DNA of 54,757 nt. Source: Ilumatobacteraceae bacterium (GTDB lineage Bacteria; Actinomycetota; Acidimicrobiia; Acidimicrobiales; Ilumatobacteraceae). Shown one piece after another: positions 26,034 through 35,438 of the stretch. Location of the stretch: NCBI GenBank assembly GCA_021298195.1, contig JAJTEQ010000007.1:1-54757 (forward strand), written 5' to 3'. Every line of letters starts with the position of its first letter. Position 1 is the first letter of the stretch. The notes under the pieces are model-generated. The model was not told the DNA's origin and searched no databases. It saw nothing but the letters and a program-made list of their open reading frames with translations. Made by a program: the position numbers and the translations under genes.

Positions 26034-27383
26034 TCAGGCGCGGAGTCGTTGTTCGGCGTTCGCACGATGCACGTTGGTCACTTCCCGCAGGACCACCTCG
26101 GGGTCCAGGCCCCGTCGCCGGCACTCGGCGACCACCGCCAGCAGGTGTTCGCCGACGTCGGTGAGGTGTTCGAGGTGCGCGTCGGGCACGGGGCTCACCG
26201 ACAGTGGAACTCCGGCCTTCTCGGCCTTCTTCAACACGGCGGCGGCGTATCCGAGGGACCCCGAGGACACCGGGACACCGGCGAATGGCCCATCGTCGAG
26301 TCCCTTGGCTCGTTTCTCGGCCGACTTGATGGCGTCCCAGGAGGCCACGAGGTCGTCGGACGTCTCGCCATCGGACCCGTGACTGGCGAACACGTGCGGA
26401 TGACGGCGCACCAACTTGTCGTTGATTCCCCGGGCCACGTCGCCCATGGTGAAGCGGCCTTCCTCCTCGGCGATGGCGGCATGGAATTCGATCTGGTAGA
26501 GCAGATCACCGAGCTCTTCCATGAGGTGCTCGTCGGTGGAAGGGTCCTCGGGGTCGAGAGCGAGGATGGCGTCGACCACTTCGTGCGTCTCTTCGAGCAG
26601 GTAGGTGACGAGCGACTGGTGGGTTTGCTCGCGGTCCCACGGGCATCGTTCGCGCAAGGTTCGTGCGAGGCGATGGAACGAAGTGAGTTCCCGGCCGACG
26701 GGGGTCGCCAACGCCGGAACGTAGATCGAGGTGAGGTGATCGGCCTCGAGGGTGCGATCCAGTTCGCTCCAACGAGTGGTGACGACGCGTTCGTCGGGCA
26801 ACCCGAGGTGGTGAAGGATCACCACCTCGCATTCGTCGTTCGACGCGTCGATCGTGTCCTCGGCGGCCAACTTGATCTCGGACAACACCCAGTTGGCATG
26901 GCAGTGCGCCACCAACATGGGTCCGCCGACGTCGGTGGCCGCGGTGGCGAACGTGTGGCCGTCGATCAGGGTGACCCGCTCTTCGACGGGGTCGATCCCG
27001 AGGCGTGCCCAGGCCATCTCGAGGAAGCCGATGGCCGGGTTGATCACGCACCGGACGCGGGAATCGGCGATCAATTCCCGGACGGTGCGCTCGAGGACGA
27101 GCGGCGAACCGGGCACCGCGTACAGGATCTCGCCGTGCTCGTGGGCCGCGGCGACCAAGGTCTCCACGATGGCGGAGTAGACGCCGTCGAACGAATCGGC
27201 CGATTCGTACAGATGGTCGAAGGTGGAGGCGTCGGCGACCACGTGGGCACTGGGGTGAATCGCGGTGCGCAACCATCGGTGTCGGTGCGCCGCGATGCGG
27301 TCGAGGGTGTGTCGCGAGACGTACTCGGAGCCCGCCGGACCGAGTCCGACGATCTCCACCACGGGTGGTCGGCTCGTCGACAT
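26034..27383 (-). CDS. mazG: MazG nucleotide pyrophosphohydrolase with N-terminal tetrapyrrole-methylase domain
   Basis: The 449-residue protein has two parts. Residues 1 to about 215 form a corrin/porphyrin methylase-like domain (start VEIVGLGPAGSEY; then YAVPGSPLVLERT and a long block ending near HHLG). Residues from about 240 form a MazG domain with the metal-binding EExxE...ExxD pattern (LLEETHEVVDA, MEELGDLLYQ). The layout matches Bacillus YabN. MazG hydrolyses nucleoside triphosphates to monophosphates for housecleaning and stress control; the methylase-like part has no settled function. Its ATG shares the A of the preceding stop TGA (TGATG), so translation is coupled with the lipoprotein gene. 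Confidence 0.9.
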   Translation of the reverse strand: MSTSRPPVVEIVGLGPAGSEYVSRHTLDRIAAHRHRWLRTAIHPSAHVVADASTFDHLYESADSFDGVYSAIVETLVAAAHEHGEILYAVPGSPLVLERTVRELIADSRVRCVINPAIGFLEMAWARLGIDPVEERVTLIDGHTFATAATDVGGPMLVAHCHANWVLSEIKLAAEDTIDASNDECEVVILHHLGLPDERVVTTRWSELDRTLEADHLTSIYVPALATPVGRELTSFHRLARTLRERCPWDREQTHQSLVTYLLEETHEVVDAILALDPEDPSTDEHLMEELGDLLYQIEFHAAIAEEEGRFTMGDVARGINDKLVRRHPHVFASHGSDGETSDDLVASWDAIKSAEKRAKGLDDGPFAGVPVSSGSLGYAAAVLKKAEKAGVPLSVSPVPDAHLEHLTDVGEHLLAVVAECRRRGLDPEVVLREVTNVHRANAEQRLRA

Positions 27384-28303
27384 CAGCCCACGGGAACGAC
27401 GGTGCCGGTCGCGGGATCCCACGCTCCGTACTCGGCCGAGACCCGAATCGAAACGGTGGACAACGCCTCGCCGATCGCCGCTGCCGCGACCGAACCACCG
27501 ATCAGTTGGCCGATGTCGTCGGCCACTTCGTCGAACGGGCGAGGCAGGACGACGGCCCAACCCACGCCGGGAATCTCGAAGGGTGCGGACACCTCACCGA
27601 TGGCCGTGGTGTCGAGGGCCGTGGCGAACTCTTCGGCCACCGAGGTGATCACCGATTCGTAATCGATGCAGGCGTTGCCACCTTCACCGGCGAGAACACC
27701 ACCGTCGGCGGCGGAAGGATCGACCGACACCTCGGAGGCGACGTCGGCGAACGATTCACCGGCGGCGAGTCGGAACGCCGCCAGATCGATGGTTTCGCGA
27801 TCATTGGTGAGGATGGCGCGCACGCACACGACCCCCGATTCGGCCGCGCCCGATTCGTAGGTGTTCGCCAGTTCGCTTCGGGCCGGGGCCAGGAGGCTCG
27901 CCAATTTCGCCGATGCGGCGTCATTCAGGATGAAGAGCTCGCGCACCTTCTGATCCGCCTCGGCGAATCCCGGTGCGGTATTCAGTTCTTCCTCGCTCGC
28001 CGCGAGGTCCGCGGCGGTCACTTCGCCGCCGGCTTCGGAGATGAGATCCAGCGTGACCGTGGTGGAGATCCAGGACGAGAGAAGATTGCGCGCCAAATCG
28101 CCCGACTGCGGGCCCTCGGTCCGCGAACCTTCGTCGCTGCCGGATTCGACGTAGCCGAGAATCAGGTCGTCGAGCTCGGCCGCGGAGAGCCCACGATCGC
28201 CGACCCGCGCGGCGTCGTTGGTGACCGAGGAGCACGAAGAAACGATCGACGTCAGGGCGAGAGCCAGCGGAGCGATGACGAGGGGGAAACGAAGTTTGAT
28301 CAC
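27383..28303 (-). CDS. SurA/PpiC-like secreted lipoprotein (putative foldase)
   Basis: The 306-residue protein has an N-terminal signal sequence with a lipoprotein-type cysteine, Cys24 in IVSSC. Its body resembles SurA N-terminal and parvulin-type PpiC regions: an alpha-helical segment, then FADVASEVSVDPSAADGG, the usual parvulin phrase, and PGVGWAVVLPRPF. A role in folding exported proteins is likely. In M. tuberculosis the same place between mfd and eno holds mazG and the lipoprotein LpqU. The GTG start lies 6 bases after TAGTTT (28315-28310), the same promoter pattern as eno. Confidence 0.72.
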   Translation of the reverse strand: MIKLRFPLVIAPLALALTSIVSSCSSVTNDAARVGDRGLSAAELDDLILGYVESGSDEGSRTEGPQSGDLARNLLSSWISTTVTLDLISEAGGEVTAADLAASEEELNTAPGFAEADQKVRELFILNDAASAKLASLLAPARSELANTYESGAAESGVVCVRAILTNDRETIDLAAFRLAAGESFADVASEVSVDPSAADGGVLAGEGGNACIDYESVITSVAEEFATALDTTAIGEVSAPFEIPGVGWAVVLPRPFDEVADDIGQLIGGSVAAAAIGEALSTVSIRVSAEYGAWDPATGTVVPVG

Positions 28304-28324
28304 GCGGACAAACTACTTGACGGG

Positions 28325-31300
28325 TCACTCCGCGGACGGTGGTGGCACCAGTTCGCGCAGGAACCGCACCAGGAAACGGGCCGGCTCCTCGGCCCGCGGG
28401 ATGGGAATCACGAGTTGTCGGGCTGATTCCTTGTGGATGGCGTCGCGACTGAGACGCTTCAAACGAATCGATTCGCTCGTCTTCAGGTCGAGTGGTCCGA
28501 TGCGCGCTTGGGAGGTGGAGATCGAGAGTTCGTTCAGACCGAGGCGGTGGCACTCGGCGCGCAACAACGCCACGTCCAGGAGAGCCTCCGCCGGCGCGGG
28601 CAAGGGTCCGTAACGGTCGAGCCACTCGTCGCGGATGTCGTCGACCTCGGCCGGTGTGGTCACCTGGGCCAGACGGCGGTAGGCCTCGAGTCGCAGTTCC
28701 TCCTTGGCGATGTAGTCCTTGGGGAGGTTGGCGGTGGTGGGAACGTCGAGGCGGATCTCCGACGGCTCGCGCACCGGTTCACCCTTCATCTCGCCCACGG
28801 CTTCGGTGACCATCTGGCAATACAGGTCGTAGCCGACCGCGGCGATGTGTCCACTCTGAGCCTCGCCGAGCAGGTTGCCGGCGCCGCGAATCTCGAGGTC
28901 GCGCATGGCGATCTTGAATCCGCTTCCCAGTTCGGTGGACTCGCCGATGGTGCGCAGGCGTTCGTAGGCCTCCTCGCTGAGCGACTTGTCGCGCGGATGG
29001 AACAAGTAGGCGTAGGCACGTTGCCCGCTGCGTCCGACCCGACCACGCAACTGGTGCATCTGGCCCAAACCGAGAAGGTCGGCGCGCTCGACGACGAGGG
29101 TGTTCACGGTGGGCATGTCGATGCCGCTCTCGATGATGGTGGTGCACACGAGGACGTCGAAGTTCCCCTCCCAGAAGTCCATCACCACTTGTTCCAGCGC
29201 GCCCTCGTCCATCTGCCCGTGGGCGACGGCGATTCGGGCCTCGGGCACCAGCTCGCGCAAACGCATCGCGCACTCCTCGATGGACTGCACGCGGTTGTGC
29301 ACCCAGAAGACCTGGCCCTCGCGCAACAACTCGCGACGGATCGACTCGACGGCCACTCGCTCGTCGTACTGGCCGACGAAGGTGAGAATGGGCTGTCGGT
29401 CGGCCGGCGGGGTCTGCAACAGACTGAGGTCGCGGATGCCGACGAGGCTCATCTCGAGCGTGCGCGGGATGGGCGTGGCGGTGAGGGTGAGAACGTCGAC
29501 GTCGTTCTTCAGGTGCTTCATCGACTCCTTGTGTTGCACGCCGAAGCGTTGCTCCTCGTCGACGATCAACAGCCCGAGATTCTTGAAGGTGATGCCCTTG
29601 GACAACAGTCGATGGGTGCCCACCACACAGTCGATCTCGCCGCTGGCCAGCCCGGCGATCACCTTGTTGGCCTCCGAGTTCGTGAGAAAGCGGGACAGCA
29701 CCTCCACGCGTATGGGATAACCGGCGAAGCGGTCCGAGAACGTGTTGCCATGCTGCGACGCCAACAACGTCGTGGGCACGAGAACCGCCACCTGCTTGCC
29801 GTCCTGGATGGCCTTGAACGCCGCCCGCACCGCCACCTCGGTCTTGCCGAAACCGACGTCGCCACAAACGAGTCGGTCCATCGGGAAGGGACGCTCCATG
29901 TCGGACTTGGTGTCCTCGATGGCCTTCTTCTGATCGGGCGTCTCGACGAAGGGGAACGCCTGCTCCATCTCGTATTGCCACGGCGTGTCGGAACCGAACG
30001 CGTGTCCTCGGGCATTGACGCGCTTCTGATAGAGCACCACGAGTTCCTGGGCGATGGCCCGAACGGCGCTGCGCACCTTGGCTTTCGCGCGGGCGAAGTC
30101 ACCCCCGCCCAATTTGTTCAACGTGGGGGTCTCGCCGCCGACGTAGTGGCGCACGGCATCGATCTGGTCCGAGGGCAGATACAGCTTGTCGGTGCCCTTG
30201 TAGGCGAGCACGAGATAGTCGCGCTCGACCCCGGCGACGGTCATCTTCGTCATGCCCTCGTACTTGGCGACACCATGGATGTAGTGCACCACGTAGTTGC
30301 CGGGCTTCAGGTCCTCGAAGATGGTGGTGCTCTCACGGCGTTTGGCGCGCGGGCGACGATGCGACGTCCGGCGTCCGGTGATGTCGGCCTCGGTGATGAT
30401 GGCGAACTTGGCCGAGGGAACGGTGACGCCACGATGGAGTCGTGCCACCACGATCGAGCCTCCGCGACCACGGAGCTCGGGCGCGACGCCGGCGGGCCAC
30501 AGATCCAATTGCAGTCCGGCGTTGGCGAAGCTGTCGGACAGGCGAGCGGCGGACACGTCGCTGTCGGCGGCGATGACGACGCGGTAGTCGTCCGAGAGCA
30601 GTTGTTTGATGCGGTTCGTCAACCCGTCGGCGTCCGCGCCCATGGCACCCCAGCCCGAGGCCTCGAGGAGGGCGACGTCGGGTCCGTCGGCCACGGGGAT
30701 GAGATTCCACGAACCTCGCGTCTCGCCGAGTAGTCGATCGGGTAGCTGATACAGACGCGGGAACTCGCGATCGGCGTCGCTGGCCCACGTGGATGCCAGG
30801 GTTCGCGCGAGGTCGGCCTCCTCGGCGAGAAGGTCGACGGCGCGGTCGCGCATTCGTCGGGGCTCGAGCAGGATCATCTTCGAGCCGCGCGGCAGCACGT
30901 CGCTGAGAAGCAGCGGTGTCTCGGTGAGCCACGGCAACCAACTCTCCATGCCGTCGAAGAGGGCTCCTTCACCGAGTCGCTCCCATTGCTCGCGACCCCA
31001 CGGTTCGGTGGCGACGAGAGCACGCGCACGGTCGCGCACGGCATCGGACAACACCAGCTCGCGAGCGGGAAAGATGATCGCCTCGTCGAGATCGACGTCG
31101 CTGCGTTGATCGTGGACCGAGAAAGTGGTCAGTCGATCGACCTCGTCACCCCACAGGTCGATTCGCACGGGTGCATCGGCGGTGGAGGGGAAGACGTCGA
31201 TGATCGCACCCCGCTTGGCCACCTCGCCGCGATGCTCGACCAGTTCCTCGCGTCGGTATCCACCGTTCACCAGCTCACGCAACAACTCGTCGGGATCGAG

Positions 31301-31765
31301 ACTGTCGCCCTGGCGGATGATCACCGGTGACACCGCCGGGGTGTCGGGGCCGAGTTGCTGCAACAAGGCACGCATGCTGGCCACCACGATGCGTGGTACG
31401 CGGCTCTCGTCCCGCAGACGCCACAGCACCTCCAGTCGTCGGCCCATGGTCTCGACCGACGGGCTGACGCGCTCGAACGGCAGCGTCTCCCACGCCGGGA
31501 ACAGCGCGACCTCGTCGGGGGGAACGAGCGCCAGTAGGTCGTCGGCCAACTGGGAGGCCGACGTGCCGGTGGGGCAGGCCACGACGATCGGTCGACGTCC
31601 CGACAGTTCGGCGAGAGCGGCGATGGCCACCGCACGGGCGACCTCGGGAACCGCCACCGTGCCGTCGACGGCCCCGATCAGGGAGGTGAGTGCCGGGTCG
31701 TTGCGCAAGGCGGCGGGCAACGAGGCCAACACTCCGGCGTTGAGGCTCGGGTCGACGACGGTCAT
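28325..31765 (-). CDS. mfd: Transcription-repair coupling factor
   Basis: The 1146-residue Mfd removes RNA polymerase stalled at DNA lesions and recruits UvrA. The order is standard: UvrB-like N-terminal domain, RNA-polymerase-interacting domain (KPGNYVVHYIHGVAKYEGM near 490), superfamily 2 helicase motor with Walker A GDVGFGKTEVA and DEEQRFG, the TRG region with RGRVGRS, and the C-terminal UvrA-binding domain. No frame breaks are visible. It starts 7 bases after the pth stop, so it belongs to the glmU-prs-rplY-pth-mfd transcription unit. Confidence 0.97.
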   Translation of the reverse strand: MTVVDPSLNAGVLASLPAALRNDPALTSLIGAVDGTVAVPEVARAVAIAALAELSGRRPIVVACPTGTSASQLADDLLALVPPDEVALFPAWETLPFERVSPSVETMGRRLEVLWRLRDESRVPRIVVASMRALLQQLGPDTPAVSPVIIRQGDSLDPDELLRELVNGGYRREELVEHRGEVAKRGAIIDVFPSTADAPVRIDLWGDEVDRLTTFSVHDQRSDVDLDEAIIFPARELVLSDAVRDRARALVATEPWGREQWERLGEGALFDGMESWLPWLTETPLLLSDVLPRGSKMILLEPRRMRDRAVDLLAEEADLARTLASTWASDADREFPRLYQLPDRLLGETRGSWNLIPVADGPDVALLEASGWGAMGADADGLTNRIKQLLSDDYRVVIAADSDVSAARLSDSFANAGLQLDLWPAGVAPELRGRGGSIVVARLHRGVTVPSAKFAIITEADITGRRTSHRRPRAKRRESTTIFEDLKPGNYVVHYIHGVAKYEGMTKMTVAGVERDYLVLAYKGTDKLYLPSDQIDAVRHYVGGETPTLNKLGGGDFARAKAKVRSAVRAIAQELVVLYQKRVNARGHAFGSDTPWQYEMEQAFPFVETPDQKKAIEDTKSDMERPFPMDRLVCGDVGFGKTEVAVRAAFKAIQDGKQVAVLVPTTLLASQHGNTFSDRFAGYPIRVEVLSRFLTNSEANKVIAGLASGEIDCVVGTHRLLSKGITFKNLGLLIVDEEQRFGVQHKESMKHLKNDVDVLTLTATPIPRTLEMSLVGIRDLSLLQTPPADRQPILTFVGQYDERVAVESIRRELLREGQVFWVHNRVQSIEECAMRLRELVPEARIAVAHGQMDEGALEQVVMDFWEGNFDVLVCTTIIESGIDMPTVNTLVVERADLLGLGQMHQLRGRVGRSGQRAYAYLFHPRDKSLSEEAYERLRTIGESTELGSGFKIAMRDLEIRGAGNLLGEAQSGHIAAVGYDLYCQMVTEAVGEMKGEPVREPSEIRLDVPTTANLPKDYIAKEELRLEAYRRLAQVTTPAEVDDIRDEWLDRYGPLPAPAEALLDVALLRAECHRLGLNELSISTSQARIGPLDLKTSESIRLKRLSRDAIHKESARQLVIPIPRAEEPARFLVRFLRELVPPPSAE

Positions 31766-31772
31766 CGGTCGA

Positions 31773-32393
31773 TCACAAAGAGTTGTACTTGTTCATGGCG
31801 GCGTCGATTCCGGTCTCGAGAATCGACTCGATGGCATCGGCGGCCACGTTCACGGCGACGTCGAGAACCTGACGTTCGGCCGCGGGCACTTTGCGCAGCA
31901 CGTGATCCGCACCTTGCTCCTTGTTCGGCGGTTTGCCGACACCGATGCGCACGCGAACGTAGTCCTGGGTTCCCATGTGGCTGGTGATGGAGCGCAGCCC
32001 GTTGTGCCCGCCGAGTCCGCCACCGACCTTGAGTCGAACGGTTCCCGGCGCCAGGTCGAGTTCGTCCTGCACCACGATGAGGCCTTCGTGGCCGGCGAAC
32101 CCGTAGCGCTTGACCAACTTGCGAACCGCTTGTCCGCTCTCGTTCATGAACGTGGTGGGAAATGCCAGCACCGCGCGCTTGGTGCCCAGGCGAACCTCGG
32201 CGACCAGAGCACTGTCTCGACCCGCTTTCAACGACTCACCGGCACGACGGGCCAGTTCGACGACGACCTCTTCGCCGACGTTGTGTCGCGTGCGCGCGTA
32301 CTGCTTGCCGGGATTGCCCAAACCGACGACGAGGGCGTCGAAGGCCGAGGACTTGGCGCGGGCGGAGTCACCCGAACGGCCGAGCAGGCCCAT
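31773..32393 (-). CDS. pth: Peptidyl-tRNA hydrolase
   Basis: The 206-residue enzyme recycles peptidyl-tRNA that has dropped off ribosomes. The signature VVGLGNPGKQYARTRHNVG with the catalytic His, FMNESG and the GGLGGHNGLRS loop are present. About 15 residues precede the usual family start and are probably disordered. It begins 8 bases after the rplY stop, in the conserved rplY-pth pair. Confidence 0.95.
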   Translation of the reverse strand: MGLLGRSGDSARAKSSAFDALVVGLGNPGKQYARTRHNVGEEVVVELARRAGESLKAGRDSALVAEVRLGTKRAVLAFPTTFMNESGQAVRKLVKRYGFAGHEGLIVVQDELDLAPGTVRLKVGGGLGGHNGLRSITSHMGTQDYVRVRIGVGKPPNKEQGADHVLRKVPAAERQVLDVAVNVAADAIESILETGIDAAMNKYNSL

Positions 32394-32401
32394 GAGTCGG
32401 T

Positions 32402-33025
32402 TCAGGACTTGGGCTTGGCGTCACCGTCGGCCGGAGCGGCCTCGGCGGCGGCCACCGGAGCGGCCTCGGCCTTGGAGCCGGCGATGGCGGTGACGATCGG
32501 GAGATCCGCGTCGCCGAGGGCGCGCGTGCCCGCGGGCAACGTGATCTGTCCGAGACGGATGACGTCGCCGGGTTGCATCGCCGAGATGTCGATGGCGATC
32601 TCGCTCGGCATGTTGGCCGGCGTGGTGACGATGTCGATGGTGTCCTGCGACGGGTCGACGAGTCCGCCCTCGGAAACGACGGCCTTGGCCTCGCCCACGA
32701 GACGCACCGGAACGGCGATGGTGAGTTCCTCGCTCATGTTGATGCGCAGGAAGTCGACGTGAGCGACGGTGCGACGCACGGGATGGCGCTGCATGTCCTT
32801 GACGACGGCGGGGTAGACGTTGCCGTCGACCTTGATCTCGAGGATGGTGTTCGAACCGGCGGCACCCGACAGAGCCAGACGCAGGTCACGACGATCGACG
32901 ATGACCGAGACCGGCTCCATGCCCTGGCCGTAGATGACGGCGGGGATCTTCTCGTCGCGACGGATACGACGGGCTTCGGAGCTACCGGAAATTCGACCGG
33001 AGGTGGCAACAAGAGTGGTGGACAT
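32402..33025 (-). CDS. rplY: 50S ribosomal protein bL25 (CTC family)
   Basis: The 207-residue long form of bL25 binds 5S rRNA through its N-terminal beta-barrel (RRDEKIPAVIYGQG; then RHPVRRTVAHVDFLRI) and carries the C-terminal CTC extension ending in an Ala/Pro/Glu tail. I chose the ATG at 33025, preceded by AAAGG and homologous to other family starts; the frame extends 78 bases upstream without support. A TAGGAT box at 33081-33076 gives it a promoter of its own with a leader of about 45 bases. Confidence 0.93.
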   Translation of the reverse strand: MSTTLVATSGRISGSSEARRIRRDEKIPAVIYGQGMEPVSVIVDRRDLRLALSGAAGSNTILEIKVDGNVYPAVVKDMQRHPVRRTVAHVDFLRINMSEELTIAVPVRLVGEAKAVVSEGGLVDPSQDTIDIVTTPANMPSEIAIDISAMQPGDVIRLGQITLPAGTRALGDADLPIVTAIAGSKAEAAPVAAAEAAPADGDAKPKS

Positions 33026-33075
33026 GACGCGGCCTTTCGTGCCGGGCGGGCGCCCGGGGTCACAAACGGAGACCA

Positions 33076-33081
33076 ATCCTA
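33076..33081 (-). promoter_or_regulatory. -10 box of the rplY promoter
   Basis: TAGGAT on the minus strand lies about 51 bases before the rplY ATG and downstream of the hairpin that follows prs. It allows rplY-pth-mfd to be transcribed separately from glmU-prs. The -35 element is not clear. Confidence 0.4.
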
Positions 33082-33116
33082 GGGGTGGGCGGGGTCGGTT
33101 CACTACCCCGGAAACG

Positions 33117-33132
33117 GCCGGGAGGGCCCGGC
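33117..33132 (-). terminator. Possible terminator after prs
   Basis: GCCGGG and CCCGGC form a perfect 6-bp stem with a 4-base loop, 11 bases past the prs stop. Only a short CGTTTCC follows on the minus strand, so termination may be partial. Confidence 0.35.
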
Positions 33133-33142
33133 GACCGTGGTC

Positions 33143-34144
33143 TCAGGCCTGGTTCTCGCCGCCGAAGATCTCACTGACGCTGGTGTCGTCGAAGACGGCG
33201 GCCAGGGCATCGGCGATGATCCGCCCGACCGAGAGCACCTTGATCTTGTCGATGCGGGCTTCGGGGGCCAGGGGCAAGGTGTTGGTGAGCACGACGCGGT
33301 CGATGCGGGAGTTCGACAGGCGCTCGACGGCCGGACCCGACAGCACGCCGTGAGTGGCCATGGCCCAGACCTCGGTGGCGCCCTTGTCGAGCAGGAGATG
33401 GGCGGCCGACACGATGGTGCCACCGGTGTCGATCATGTCGTCGGTGAGGATGCACAGGCGCCCCTCCACCTCACCGATCACGTCGAGGGCCTGCGCCACG
33501 TTGGTGCTGCCCTTGGGACGACGCTTGTACACGAAGGCGAGGTCGGCGCCCAGTTCCTCGCCGAGGTGTTGTTGCATGCGTTCGGCCACCTTGATGCGTC
33601 CGGCGTCGGGGGAGACGATCACGGGATTCTTGGCGTTGTCGCGGATGTACTGCTCGATCACGGGCATCGCGGTGAGATGGTCGACGGGACCGTCGAAGAA
33701 ACCTTGAATCTGACCGCTGTGCAAGTCGATGGACACCATGCGCTTGGCGCCGGCGGCCTTGAACAGATCGGCGATGAGGCGCGCCGTGATGGGCTCGCGA
33801 CCCTCGGCCTTGCGGTCCTGACGGGCGTACCCGTAGAAGGGACAGACCGCGGTGATGCGCTTGGCCGACGCGCGTTGTGCGGCGTCGATCATGATCAGTT
33901 GCTCCATGATGGAGTCGTTGATGGAACGACCGTCGCACCCGAAGTGGCTCTGCATGATGAAGACGTCCGAGCCACGAACGCTCTCACCGAATCGCGGACG
34001 TACTTCCCCGTTGGCGAATTCGACGAGGTTGGGCTCGCCGAGTTCGATTCCCAGGTATCCGGCGACCTCGTTGGCCAGCGCCAAATGCGTGCGACCCGAA
34101 TAGAGGGCCATCCTCTTGGTCGTGACCTTGTCCACCTGACTCAC
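33143..34144 (-). CDS. prs: Ribose-phosphate pyrophosphokinase
   Basis: The 333-residue PRPP synthase makes phosphoribosyl pyrophosphate for nucleotide, His and Trp synthesis. The N-terminal LALANEVAGYLGIELGE, the catalytic flexible-loop area, VSPDAGRIKVAERM and the PRPP-binding loop LTDDMIDTGGTI are intact. The start is GTG, 39 bases after glmU, an order also found in M. tuberculosis. Confidence 0.96.
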   Translation of the reverse strand: MSQVDKVTTKRMALYSGRTHLALANEVAGYLGIELGEPNLVEFANGEVRPRFGESVRGSDVFIMQSHFGCDGRSINDSIMEQLIMIDAAQRASAKRITAVCPFYGYARQDRKAEGREPITARLIADLFKAAGAKRMVSIDLHSGQIQGFFDGPVDHLTAMPVIEQYIRDNAKNPVIVSPDAGRIKVAERMQQHLGEELGADLAFVYKRRPKGSTNVAQALDVIGEVEGRLCILTDDMIDTGGTIVSAAHLLLDKGATEVWAMATHGVLSGPAVERLSNSRIDRVVLTNTLPLAPEARIDKIKVLSVGRIIADALAAVFDDTSVSEIFGGENQA

Positions 34145-34183
34145 GTCGTTGCCCGTCCCGTCTGAATCCTGCTCATGCGACCG

Positions 34184-35305
34184 TCACGCCGACGGCTCAC
34201 CGTGGGAATCATAGAACGCACCGATCCGGCGGCCGTCAGCCACGGAAGCGCCCGCGGCGAGATGTGCGAAGGGGCCCACGTGGCAGTCGTCGCCGATGGA
34301 TGCGAGGCGCCCGACCGAATTCTCGACGCGCGACGAGTGGCCCACGTGACAATCGACGAGTCGGGTGTTCGGCCCGATCTCGCAGCCGTCCCCGATGGTG
34401 GTGTCGCCCTGCAGCATGGTGCCGGGGAACAGCGTGACGTCGCGCCCGATCCGCACACCGATGTCGATGAAAGTCTGTCGCGGATCGATCATCGTCACCC
34501 CGTTCAACAACCAGTGACGATTGGTGCGCGACCGGAGTTCGCGTTCGGCCAGCGCCAACTGCCAGCGGTCGTTCACGCCCTGGGTTTCCGGAGCCGGCGC
34601 CTCGACGGCCCCGACCCGATGGCCCATGCCCGCGAGAACGGCGATGACGTCGGTCAGGTAGAGCTCGCCCTGGGCGTTGTCGGGGGACAGGTGACGCAGA
34701 GCCGGCGCGAGGAGGTCGCGACGAAAGGCGTAAATGGAGGTGTTGATCTCGGTGATGCGCCGCTCGTCGTCGGTGGCATCACGCTGCTCGACGATTCGCT
34801 GCACCCGACCGTCGCGACCGCGCACGACGCGTCCGTAACCGCTCGGGTCGTCGACGTGGGACACCAGAACGGTCGCGGCATGACCCTGGGACTCGTGCGC
34901 GGTCACCAGATCGTCGATGGTCTCGCGCCGCAACAACGGGGTGTCGCCCGGGAGCACGATGATGGTCGAGGTGTCGTCGAGTTCGTCGGTGCCACCGTCG
35001 TGACGCCCGAGTTCGAGATCGAGGGCGGCGAGCCCCACCATCACCGCATCGCCGGTGCCGCGCTGGACGGTTTGCTCGGCGAACAGCGGCTTCAGCCACG
35101 CCGGCGCATCGGAACCGACGCGCGTGACCACCTTGTCGGCCCCGTGACCCACCACGACGACCGCCCGGGCGGGGCGGACATCCTCGAGCGCGTGCAACAC
35201 GTGCATGACCATGGGTCGACCGCAGATGAGATGCAGTGGCTTGGGTCGTTGCGACCGCATTCGGGTGCCTTCGCCGGCGGCGAGGACGATGGCGTACGCG
35301 GGCAT
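34184..35305 (-). CDS. glmU: GlmU-type UDP-GlcNAc pyrophosphorylase, acetyltransferase domain truncated
   Basis: The 373-residue protein begins with the nucleotidyltransferase motif VLAAGEGTRMRS...KPLH and continues through QRGTGDAV, LPGDTPLL and EINTSIYAF, so the uridylyltransferase half looks complete. The left-handed beta-helix that should hold the glucosamine-1-phosphate acetyltransferase starts near 265 but stops at VGPFAHLAAGASVADGRRIGAF. Full GlmU proteins have about 450-480 residues. The missing part contains the catalytic His and the NxxGAGT/CNYDG region, and the LRPGA Arg is replaced (LAAGA). Only 39 bases separate it from prs, so no detached remainder exists. The start ATG lies close to TATGAC and downstream of tRNA-Gln. 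Confidence 0.88.
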   Translation of the reverse strand: MPAYAIVLAAGEGTRMRSQRPKPLHLICGRPMVMHVLHALEDVRPARAVVVVGHGADKVVTRVGSDAPAWLKPLFAEQTVQRGTGDAVMVGLAALDLELGRHDGGTDELDDTSTIIVLPGDTPLLRRETIDDLVTAHESQGHAATVLVSHVDDPSGYGRVVRGRDGRVQRIVEQRDATDDERRITEINTSIYAFRRDLLAPALRHLSPDNAQGELYLTDVIAVLAGMGHRVGAVEAPAPETQGVNDRWQLALAERELRSRTNRHWLLNGVTMIDPRQTFIDIGVRIGRDVTLFPGTMLQGDTTIGDGCEIGPNTRLVDCHVGHSSRVENSVGRLASIGDDCHVGPFAHLAAGASVADGRRIGAFYDSHGEPSA

Positions 35306-35364
35306 CACGCAGTCATACCACGAACCGTCGTCGACGGACCCGATCACGCGCGGTGATCGGTCGT

Positions 35365-35438
35365 TGGCTCCGGGGAGAGGGCTCGAACCCCTATTCTCTG
35401 AACCAAAATCAGCTGTCCTACCATTGGACGACCCCGGA
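35365..35438 (-). tRNA. tRNA-Gln (anticodon TTG)
   Basis: The minus strand folds as a full cloverleaf: acceptor TCCGGGG/CCCCGGA, anticodon loop TTTTGGT with TTG at 35406-35404, T loop GTTCGAGCC, and a genome-encoded CCA end (35367-35365). It lies between glmU and the divergent bS22 gene. Confidence 0.95.

Noticed and set aside
28433-30733. Long plus-strand open frame across mfd
   Set aside because: Antisense shadow of a complete, motif-rich mfd gene.
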